Positions 54,266-64,000 of a stretch of 64,000 bases of DNA are shown here, piece after piece. Position 1 is the first letter of the stretch. The number at the start of each line of letters is the position of its first letter. Source of the DNA: Syngnathus acus (lineage: Eukaryota; Chordata; Actinopteri; Syngnathiformes; Syngnathidae); the NCBI RefSeq assembly GCF_901709675.1, contig NC_051092.1, positions 12,398,491 to 12,462,490 on the forward strand, read 5' to 3'. The notes under the pieces are model-generated. The model was not told the DNA's origin and did not search any database. It saw only the letters and a list, made by a program, of their open reading frames with translations. The translations under genes were made by a program, and so were the position numbers.

Positions 54266-55875
54266 AATGCCAGAGTAATTGCCTCGCATGAATTAGTTCT
54301 TTTTCCAATAGTACAATAAGCAAGAGTCAAACCCTTTCCATTTGCGCCTGTCACACAGTACAAAGGCGTGCAAATGCGTGATCATCGCAGCCCACAATGC
54401 AACTGTCCCATTTCCTGCCCTTTGAAGAATACGTTTGGGTATCTCAGGGGTCCGCAAAACAAAACAAACTTTTTTTTTTTTTTTTACAAACCCCAAAAAT
54501 TCTTTAAATAAAAAGCTGATAAATATTTACTCTTATGTTCCCCACAGGGCATTGGGGGAATGTGGGAAAAATGTCAATGATCTGACCTGGCAAATGGGGT
54601 TTCCAAGCATATTTCATGGGGTGGTGCCCCCAAAGCCCCCCTTGTAACTCCGCCAGTGGATACCACCTGTATCATTCACCGCTGTGTGAGAACAGGAGTT
54701 GTTGAGTCAGGCTGCTCTCAATTAGCTGTACATGGCTGATCCTATGTCGCCTCATGCGCGTATGAAACAAAGTGTGCGAGAGCCTTGAGAGAGGAGAGCG
54801 AAATCCAATAAGCAGAATGGGGCTGTTATTTGATTTGCCTGCCTGCTCTCTTTATTAAACACACACACACAGAGCAGAGCAGAGTCACGTATTAATGGGA
54901 CAGAACCAGACATATGAAGAGTGAGAGAATGTCAATCAGTAATTAGTTATAAATGAGTGAATACATCTTAATGTCCTACTGAGAGGCCTCCATGCTGCTG
55001 GTGAGAACATAGATGACAAAAGTAGAAGTACAGATACTTGGGTGAAACTAAGACCTGATCTCAACTAAGCTTATGTGGGGTTTTTTTGGAACATTTTATA
55101 GACACAGAGCAGTAGGAAATAATAAATGAGCATGAGTAAAAAAGAACAGAAATCCATTAATGAGACATTCGCATTCTGTTGCTTCCCACCACTAGGAGAG
55201 AATGAAGAAGGTGGAGCAGCCTCATCCGAGCTCTGCAGAGAGGAGGATGAGGAGCAGACAGGTAAATAAATCAAAAGCAGGCGATGGCGGCGACAAAAAG
55301 CTTTTGGTGAGTGACGATCCAAGTCAGAGCAAGCAAAAAAGAAAGAAAGAGGAAAAGCAGAGGAGGGTGTGAGTGTTACACACGGAGGAAAACTCAAAGA
55401 ATGACTCAGAGGGATTCCTCTGCTTGTCTCCTCCTCCCTCACAGGCGACTGACTTACTTTTATAACATCGCTCCTTGCTTTAGAAGCAAATAAGAACAAA
55501 GCTGTCTCTCATCACAGTCGTGGGAGGAGTATGCCGATTGATAATGTCTGTGACGACAGTATTTGCGCTTCTGTTATTGCCGGAAGCTAGTACAAGCTAA
55601 GCGAGCGAAAGAGCAGAATTTAATGTAACACAACTATAAGGGATGCTAAAATAGATCATTGCAAACCATTCCCAGTTCCTACCATGATGTTTTTTCAAAG
55701 TCGTCGTTTCAACCTCACCAAAAAACAAGTAGTGCAAAGATAATGAACATTATGTTCTAAGGTGCATGAAAATAAGTCAATAAAACATCATGCAATCAAT
55801 TTTAACTAGTTTTGCTGTGTCATATTTAAAAAGTTAAGGATATTAACAGATTTGTATCTAAAGAGCTCTTACATA

Positions 55876-56096
55876 CTATTTCAGTTTCACAGACATTGCA
55901 ACGTCTCCAAGCGGATTGTCTTCCAGTATATCGACAGCCACATAACTGTAGTATTTTTTTCCATTATATTTGGCATAAATGTAGAGACACTCTCGAAACC
56001 CTTCAGGCAAGGTCACAGAAGTCGCAGTTGACCATCTTGCTGTCCAATCAGAGTGTCCGCAGGGAGCAAAGTTCCTCCCACACACTTTGTTGCTCC
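55876..56096 (-). CDS. Candidate terminal exon of an unknown nested gene
   Basis: Exon-like: acceptor ATCTGCAG at 56097-56104, then 221 bases open to TAG. In phase 1 it reads SNKVCGRNFAPCGHSDWTAR, WSTATSVTLPEGFRECLYIY, AKYNGKKYYSYVAVDILEDN and PLGDVAMSVKLK. The alternating polar and hydrophobic strands with several cysteines suggest a small extracellular beta-rich fold. I do not recognise the family. The phase fits the candidate exon at 58163-58276. It is not part of SHANK3, which has no stop here. Confidence 0.35.
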
Positions 56097-56253
56097 CTGC
56101 AGATTGCACCACCTGTCTTTCTATTCTGCCCTCACGCTCACTTTGCCTTGTCTTTCTGTTTTTTAGACTAGCACTTAACTGTGACAGAAATTAAAACCCC
56201 AGCTTCCATCACACACTTTTTTTTTCAAATATGCAGCGGCCACCCCGCCAACC

Positions 56254-56435
56254 CTACAAGCGTCTTAACTTAACAGCCAAAATAGCAAATGCAGAGGTAA
56301 TAAACATGAAGAGGGAGAGCGTCATGCATAACCATGAGCTAATACAGATGGAGCCAAGGATGCTCCGTTGAGAGCGCGACAGGGCCGCCGCACTGACCAG
56401 ATGGTTCTGAGCATCAACCATTTGTTCCTTTTTTC
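56254..56435 (-). CDS. Open segment with a transmembrane-like C-terminus
   Basis: Open in phase 1 from a weak acceptor (TACAAG, 56436-56441) to TAG at 56254. It ends SSWLCMTLSLFMFITSAFAI then LAVKLRR, a hydrophobic stretch of about 23 residues followed by positive charges, as at the end of a single-pass membrane protein. It could be an alternative terminal exon of the nested candidate gene, or chance. The acceptor is poor. Confidence 0.2.
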
Positions 56436-56598
56436 CTTGTACGAAGAAATATGCTTTGGAAGTCATAGAATTAAATTGACTTTTAATTAACAAAAGCTAT
56501 GATTTTTAAAAAAAATCAAACTCTTAGACGTTTTGCTGCAATTTAAAAATTGTAGAGGAACTGCTCATACAGGGTATTTGCATGCTTTGCATATTGAT

Positions 56599-56750
<152 letters not shown>

Positions 56751-57493
56751 TTGCATAACAAAATATCTATTCATAAATTAGCAATTATGTGATGTCAGAT
56801 TGTTCCGAGTTATGTCCCCACCATAATAGGAACACAAAGCGAGGACCTCTGCTATCTAATGCCACGATTAGCACCCAGGCTATCTTACAAGCTAGTTTGC
56901 CAGCTGACACTAAACAGCAAAAAATCGAGCCACCTCACAAAGTATCACACAACCATGGCAAAATAGAAAATCAATGGATTTGTGTGCAATGAGCACCTTT
57001 GTGCCCGTTGCTTGATAACGCCATACATGCATTGGTGTCTAAACAACAACTTGCATGCTCCAAATAACATCATGTATAATTCATTTCCATAGTCCACTGG
57101 CTTTTAACATGGGCCAGAAAGCAGGAAAGCACTCTACAGTGCAAATTGTACAGTATGTGCAATCATATGTGATGACAGCCACAACAACAACAACAAAAAT
57201 AGCTTTTAGCCTTTCCCTGCCTGTATTGCAACATTAACCAGTGGCTACAGATGCTATGTTTATTCTCAGACATCCAAGAGGCGGTAAAACGAGCGAGCAA
57301 GTAGAATCAAAAATCTGTGTTGCCGGTCGTAGCGGAAACCAAGACGACGTTAATATTCCGCACATAGTGGGAGCCCAAAACAAGCCCATTAATCATGTTT
57401 GTGAATGTCTAATCGCAACGTTGCTTGCGCTGCTTTTCGTTTTCACGGCTGTCTGCAAGATTTATAATGGCGTTGGGTGGAGAGCTGCATGTG

Positions 57494-57729
<236 letters not shown>

Positions 57730-58162
57730 TCTGTGTGTGATTACCATGTTGACTTCAGAAAAAAAATGGGTGGCAACTTTTGGTCCTGCAATCATAAATC
57801 GTTCCAACAGGTTCAATATTTCCAATCAGAAATCTTTAAGCAGTGTAGAATTAGAACGGTAGAACAACCTGCACCTTCTGATCTAAGTTAGCGAAGTCGA
57901 TTGTCGCTTGTCTTTATCTCTTAGCTGTTGTGGGTCAAAAGTCTTTTAAGTCTTTTTTTTTTCCAACCTTACGTTGAGGAGCTAGCCTGTAACAGCTGAC
58001 TTACAGCGTCTACCACTCCGTAGTTTTTTCTACCCTCTTAAGAAGTTTGCCTCAAGTCACAAACCTTTGCTGTTAAATCAAATCAAATAAAATAGAACAA
58101 AATGAGTGGTTGAGTTTGCAAATGGTGATTCCCAAATAAGCCGACATTCACTCTACTTTTAC

Positions 58163-58276
58163 CTTTCATTGCATATGTGACAGGGTATGTACAAGCCAGA
58201 ACTGTGATGTTAGCAATGCTAATACGAACACAGCACAAAAGAGGTGCCTGAGCTCTTCCACTAACATCACAGACCA
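58163..58276 (-). CDS. Candidate 114-bp exon of an unknown nested gene
   Basis: A strong acceptor (ten T's, then GTATGCAG) and AAAG|GTAAAAG donor bound a 114-base segment open in phase 1-1. It reads VCDVSGRAQAPLLCCVRISI then ANITVLACTYPVTYAMK. It joins in frame to the segment at 56096 (YAMK-G-SNKVCG) and to the upstream microexon at 59054. ITVLACTYP loosely recalls an Ig-type B strand, but I cannot assign the domain. Confidence 0.35.
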
Positions 58277-59053
58277 CTGCATACAAAAAAAAACCATTGA
58301 CTGCAAACCAGGTTAGCCAGTTTGGGGTGATTACTGCGGTTACCCTGGCGACAGGGAAGAAGAGATGGTCATTTGGACCATGAGATTAGATCAATAAAGA
58401 GAGAGAATCGGAGAACGAGGTTATTGTGAGGATGTGCGAAAGGGGGATGCATTTGTGCACACATAAATAGAAGGTGCGCGAACACACACATACACACACA
58501 AAAAGATAGTGTTGCGTCGTAGTACATGCTCGCGTGTGCTCCAGCGATGGTCAATGAATGCACAAAAGCGAGCCAAGCTCATTACCCGGAGACTGTACGC
58601 TTAAAAGAGCTGGATGCGAACGACCCTGCTAAACGGCGGAAGGCAGGCACGTTGCGTGTGTGTCTTTGTGGACAAAGAGTAACTACACACACTCATCTCA
58701 AACTCAGCCTTCAATCACTGGAGGAGCTTTTCCAAGTGAGTCACTCATCTCGATGGAGGAGAGAAGCTTTAAGAATATAGGAAAACTATGTACAAACTAT
58801 GAACACTTAAAGGAGACTACTCTGGCTGAATGTGTTGGATGTGAATCATCCATTAACAGGAGGGATGGGGGAAAATATGGAATTACCTTCATTTTTTTCA
58901 GCTCGAATGAGCTTTTCATTTATTTATTCACCATCCAGAGCTATTAACAACATACTGTAGCCTAAGGCACACACATCGTTAACAGGGGCAGCACAATTGA
59001 CTTCTTCTAGAGCACTTTGTCATCCTCAGTTCAATTCAACAATGCACTTTTAC

Positions 59054-59949
59054 CTTCACCGTCATCGATGAAAATGGGATGCTCGTCCTCCTCATTAAAC
59101 ACAGTGTCAGCTTTAGGGCATGAGTGAATACAACAAATGTACAATTTTAGTACAGGTGCAGCTCAATAAATTAGACTAGCAAGAAAAAGGCATCAGTTCA
59201 AAAAGTGAAACGTAGATAGAGTATATGCAGATATTCACTTTTTGAAATGAACTCCCAAATGCCGTTCATCAATAACGTATTTAACCATGTTAATTTTTTT
59301 TGGAAATGCAGATGCTGTTCACTGAAAACTTCACAATAGTTTTTGCAGGATTCAGGTATTTAAATAACATACTGTGATATTTTGCTAAGACACAGTGATG
59401 ACTGGAAAGAAATGTGTTAGTTACCATCCGAGTCCAGATGGTCATCTTTGGAATATAAGAAAAAAAGAATGATTACTTTGTGCAACATTCAAACTACCGT
59501 CATTGTCAGATAAAACGCAGTTTTCTGCCAATTTTCTGCAGATGCTTCAAGAAAACGGACACATCTGCCTTTTGTTTGACAGCGACATTGACTAAACTTT
59601 CTACAACACATACAGTTATGTTGGGATCTACTCTATTACTGATATGTTTACCTCCCAAATCCGAACCGTCGTCCTTCACTATAAAAGTGTACAAAAACAA
59701 ACAAAACCATAGATGAGTGGAATTTGTCCATGGAGCTCAAAACGAAATTCCGTAAATTTAGTTCAATCGACACTACTACTACCACCACCACTATGTCTCC
59801 AAGACTCTATGATTGGGAGCAAAAGGTCTACATGCACATCCAACATACTACACCATTCTAATTAGATTTACCTATTGTGATCTCATCATAAGGATGCTCC
59901 TCTGGCAAAGCTAGTGATTAACAAAGATGTTAATGAGAACACACAGATG

Positions 59950-59988
<39 letters not shown>

Positions 59989-62900
59989 TGGCCTGTGAAG
60001 TTGTTAACACACTAATTACACTTCAATGAATCACTGTCATGTTTGTAATGCAAAGTAATATGACAGTTAGCTTCAAGGTACAAACAGTCCATTGTGTCAA
60101 TATTTTATACACACCCGCCGGACATTTCATTAGGTACACCTGTACGCTCCAATGAGGCCCAACACAAGAGCAGTATCAGAAATTCTGGCTTTAATCAGGC
60201 TCACTTATGCTGTCCCATGTAACAGGATGCTGTCTTCTTTCTTCGCTTTTAAGTCAGCTTGACTTCTTTTCGCCCTCTGTCGCAAATTAGCACTATTACT
60301 ATTAACGAGTCCATCCATTTATGAATACAGATGTGACGAAATGAATTATGTAGTAAAGACAGGGTCGTACGTCTTTAAAATAGCTTCTCTGATGCCTCAA
60401 GGGGGACTGGTCAGTCTCTGCTTAAGACTCATTGAATGCAATAAAAAAGCTACAAGGGAACATTGTTTTCCCAACTTTTGTCGATGGTGGCTCCCGAATA
60501 TTAATGGCGATGTGTTTCTTTTTTGCAATTTAAAATTCCATGTGTCGTAATAACATTTCTGTGACAAACAAAAAACAAAACAAAACACCTCGAGGATCAA
60601 CAATTATAGCACAAGCTTCCCCTAATACTTTTTTTAGTGCAAATGAGCCACTGCTAACCCGCCCCGCCTCAACTGGGGACCAGTACCGAATACGGCTTCC
60701 ATTACCATGATGACAGGGAGAGCTATGGAGTGCGACAAGGCGAGCGGCGACTCGCCCGAGGTATGGAAAAAAAAAAAAAAAAAAGATCTACCATTAAGAC
60801 AGTCAGAGCATGAAGTGCATTTTCACTCGAGGAGGAAGCACTTTGTCACCTTGCCACCAGATTAGACTTTTCAATTAGTGTAGCGATTCCATGCATGTGG
60901 TGACACACAAAACACAAACATCATCGATTTTGGTGAACAACTGAATATGTGCTGCACATGAGAATAATACCAGCGACCTTAAGCTGTGCATCCAACACTA
61001 CAGCTCTGCTTATCTTCTGCCTTTGTCATGAGGAGTTCCTATTTGAGAATTTCAGTGTGGAGGCTGTACTACGTAAATTAGCTGGACTATTATATCACAA
61101 TCCGGCAAAAGTCAGAAGGGCGACAGCTCACAAAAGATAAACTTGGTTGTTTAATTTCAGCAATTCTCTAGAAAAACCAACCATCTGTACACAAACAATA
61201 AAAAAGTCAATTAACCATCAGCGTTACATACTTAATTTGGCGTCACAATGAAACAAACAATATTCCCCCTATCATAAGATGATGTACCAGCTGTTGTTTC
61301 AAAACCAAATTATTAGGTACTGCTAGTTTAACTTTGACTCCAACAACCATTCAAATGTTTACGTCCCCAAGATAACATAGGCGCTGGCAAATGGCACGCA
61401 ATGTGACAGCCAATGTTGCATAACAGAACCAGATGGTTTAGCCGCGATGGCCCACCAAGATCCTGGCAGCCACGTGCCCATGGAAGCATTTGTGAATCCA
61501 TTCCTTGCATAGAACAACACAGGAGAACAAATTTTTCCATTAGTGGATTAGGGATGAAGGATTGGTCTGCGCTGACAAGAAAAGTAACTGGACGGCTGAT
61601 CCATCTATTTCTTTACTGATCGTCCACTCAGGTTTCGGGTGAGCCGGATCTTATCCCAAATGACTTTGGGCGAGACACGGAGTACACCCTGGACTGATCA
61701 CATCCAGACAAAACATATATTCATAATATGACTTTCCTCAATTTTCTAGCTTTTCTGAAAATCAAAAGTTGTTTATTTGGAGCAGTCACACAAGTCTGGC
61801 TTCTGCTAGCTTATGCTAACACAAGACACAAAGCAACATAAATAGAACATATCCTAATTGCTTTATACAGCTTCCTGGAGGCCAATGTATGCACACCAAA
61901 ACGAGTCGATGCAAACGTTAATTATCAAAGAGGAATTCCATTCATTTGGTGGGTCTCTCAAGAAATAAAGTTTCACTCCAAAAACAGCATACAGTATTCT
62001 CAGAGCTGAGATTCAAACCGAGCACCTTTTGACTCTAACTCTGATGGGCTAACCGCTATCCACGAGGCTGCCCTTGAATCCTCATCTGCCTTCAGAACGA
62101 CCTGACACATCATTTGTATTTGTCATGGTTTTACGCTTATGTTCTATAATTGGGTTTCGTTATGCGTAACAGGTCTGGCTTGTTTGCCATTTGTATCAGT
62201 AATAAGAATGCAAATGACAACATTGTTACCATAAAGTAGACAAAAGACTCCATTAGGAACATGTGAGAGCATATGGAAGAATATCCACTGGCTAAGGTGT
62301 GCAGAAGCCAGAAAGGATACCTTTGTAACCGTATGGCATCTTTATAGGATCATATATGAGACCAAATACTTTCATTCTAAGCTTCCTGGCATATGTAAAG
62401 AAAGTGTGAGTGATCGCAACCAGAGTGCAGCAACTACTCACTCTCTGAAGTATTTTCATTAAGCTAATGTGGGTATGAACCACCATGATGGATGCAAAGT
62501 GGGGGTGTGGGGGGACTAGAGTGGAGCTGGGGTATGCCCATGTAAAGGTGACGGGATGGGGAAGAAAAAGGTCGCATGCTCAAGTGGGAGAGCACTACCG
62601 GACAAGAGGAATTTGACAAGATCTGTTTGAATTTGCATGCACTCTCCTCAGACAAGAAAATTCCAAAAGAAATTTTTGGACTGCAGTTTAAGGAATGATC
62701 ATTCTCTCTAAAGTCACAGATGTTAAAGTAAACAAAGAGATAAGAATGCTGCCATTATCTCCTGCCCCAATCCTACCATATCAAACAAGTACAGTATGTT
62801 GCTGATCCTTGCTTACAGGTAGCTAAAATGTTGCGTCAGAATTATTCTCACACACTCCTGATTTCTGCCAAATCGTGAAGCCCCTGGCTTGGATAGAAAA

Positions 62901-63071
62901 CTGATTATTCTTACTTGCTTGCTATAGTGCCATGCCCATCCCGACAGCAAACCCACTTTTCAAACAGGGCAGTTACACGGGTGTACTACACGGTGCACAA
63001 GGAGGAGTGACAGAGGAAAACGTGGAGAAGAACAGAATGGCGTTTACCTTCTACGTCATTACAGTCAAAGT
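59054..63071 (-). CDS. Cluster of acidic phase-1 microexon-like segments
   Basis: Six minus-strand segments between AG and GT signals, each a multiple of three and all phase 1 at both ends: 63071-63048 (DFDCNDVE), 59910-59872 (LPEEHPYDEITI), 59678-59652 (KDDGSDLG), 59524-59498 (NCVLSDND), 59445-59425 (DHLDSD), 59110-59054 (DTVFNEEDEHPIFIDDGE). Five of the six donors are GTAA-type (GTAAAC, GTAAAT, GTAACT, GTAAAA); the sixth is GTAGTT. The peptides are strongly Asp/Glu-rich. They chain without a frameshift into 58276. Acceptors are mostly AAG or TAG with modest pyrimidine tracts. I infer an acidic linker built from repeated short exons; no family recognised. Confidence 0.3.
59155..59345. repeat. 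Dispersed fish repeat fragment
   Basis: Text such as GGTGCAGCTCAATAAATTAG and TTCAAAAAGTGAAAC resembles a very common teleost interspersed repeat, with a short inverted match TTTGAACTG/TTCACTTTTTGAA around 59200-59250. Ends are not defined. Confidence 0.35.
59952..59987. repeat. (GT)n microsatellite
   Basis: About 17 GT units next to the microexon-like segment at 59872-59910. Confidence 0.95.
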
Positions 63072-64000
63072 CTTGAGTGAGGCATGGATGGAGACAAAAA
63101 ACACGCACACACATACATACAGATGAAAAGCTGAGCCATTGCAGCTCTGTACAAAGCAGAAAAAAATAAATGCAACATTTGTAACATGAGTGGAGCGCAA
63201 TACGAGGCAGAAAGATACATAGCACTATGCTGTACGGGAAGAATGACAATTTTTATATTGTGCAGTCGTGGCACTGACGATTTCTTAATGACAAATAGGA
63301 CAGTACCATTTGGACACTGGGTTAGGTGGTATTTCACATTCACATGAACGTTATTGTTATGTCTTTTGCACACCAACAAATGTGGAAAGATTAGCACACA
63401 ACATTGCTACTGATTCATGGTAACATACTAATAAAAAATAAAAAACATGTGACATGATTTAAACATTTAAACATTTTCTTTCCGCTTGTATACAAAAAAA
63501 TGGTACGCTTGGTCCTGTTGTCTTACATCAGTCGGATCATTACAATTACAATGGACAAACAAATCGTCACAAATTTGTATGCAGTTTTGTTCAAGTATTT
63601 ATTTTTCCCTTTCAGTGTTTGACTAACAACGGGACATTTAATTCCACTTGAGAATGAAAAATGGCTCAGCCTTACTAGTTCAATTTAACACGGTCATTTG
63701 AGAAAATTATTTTGAGCTTCTGCTGTTTGACTGATTAAATCCCACCCCTAGAATAAAAAATGTTACAATCCAATGACCTTGCAGCAGCAGCATGTTAAGA
63801 TAGAAACGGCCAAACACAAATACGACACTCCACGTTGCTCGAGGAACTTATTCACACTTTTTTCTATCCTGACCCAGAGCGTAAATGGTACAGTCCTGTT
63901 GTCTTGAATCTGTTGCATCCTAACATACAAATCTCTTTAAGGAACAGCTCAAGTTTGGTCTTCACTCTACTAAGTGACATTCTAATCGTGTTTGTCAATT

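Noticed and set aside
55195-55490. Exon-like segments ARSDVIK and SSDEAAPPSSFSPS on the minus strand
   Set aside because: Splice sites look fair, but phases do not match the candidate nested gene and the peptide is low complexity; could not be linked to anything.
60660-60770. GC-rich patch with a plus-strand start MECDKASGDSPE before GTATGG
   Set aside because: Isolated short frame followed by a poly-A run, with no partner exon found; not enough to call a gene.

Overview
The window is animal genomic DNA and almost certainly comes from a bony fish, probably a percomorph teleost. The genes are vertebrate, split by short GT-AG introns. The spaces between them hold hAT-type miniature elements typical of fish, long CA/GT/GA microsatellites and AT-rich intergenic DNA. 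I see no bacterial, viral or CRISPR features and no tRNA or rRNA gene.

Layout. (1) 1-3.7 kb: a hAT miniature element, then the 3' nine coding exons of a PTPDC1-like dual-specificity phosphatase (+). (2) 4.4-14.5 kb: a tandem pair of ODF3B/CIMAP1-type SHIPPO-repeat genes (+). Each has six coding exons in identical phases, and the duplicated unit appears to include the upstream promoter and first non-coding exon. A perfect RFX-type X-box lies upstream of the first copy only. (3) 14.7-16.8 kb: a 2.2 kb terminal-inverted-repeat element carrying five tandem copies of a promoter-like module (CCAAT box, full CRE, YY1-like site). (4) 17.5-19.3 kb: RABL2 (+), eight coding exons, one GC-AG intron and an imperfect X-box upstream. 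(5) 19.3-25.7 kb: convergent intergenic DNA with 3' UTRs and two more miniature elements. (6) 25.7 kb to beyond the right edge: SHANK3 (-), from the second half of the SH3 domain through PDZ, proline-rich region, Homer and cortactin sites to the C-terminal SAM. Its ankyrin-repeat exons lie beyond position 64000. RABL2 beside SHANK3 is the arrangement at human 22q13.33, and ODF3B lies in the same human band.

The four left-hand genes all belong to families linked to cilia, centrosome or sperm tail, whereas SHANK3 is a postsynaptic scaffold. Exon coordinates were derived by hand from splice sites, protein-family recall and phase continuity. Every coding exon chain reported for the five recognised genes closes in frame.

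The main unexplained signal is in the SHANK3 intron upstream of the SH3 exon (50.6-64 kb). A run of very short acidic exon-like segments on the minus strand all begin and end in phase 1. It is followed by a 114-bp cysteine-containing exon-like segment and a 221-bp segment with a stop codon. This could be an undescribed gene nested in SHANK3. Further candidates are two exon-like segments in the last SHANK3 intron and an in-frame ATG that could start a short SHANK3 isoform.
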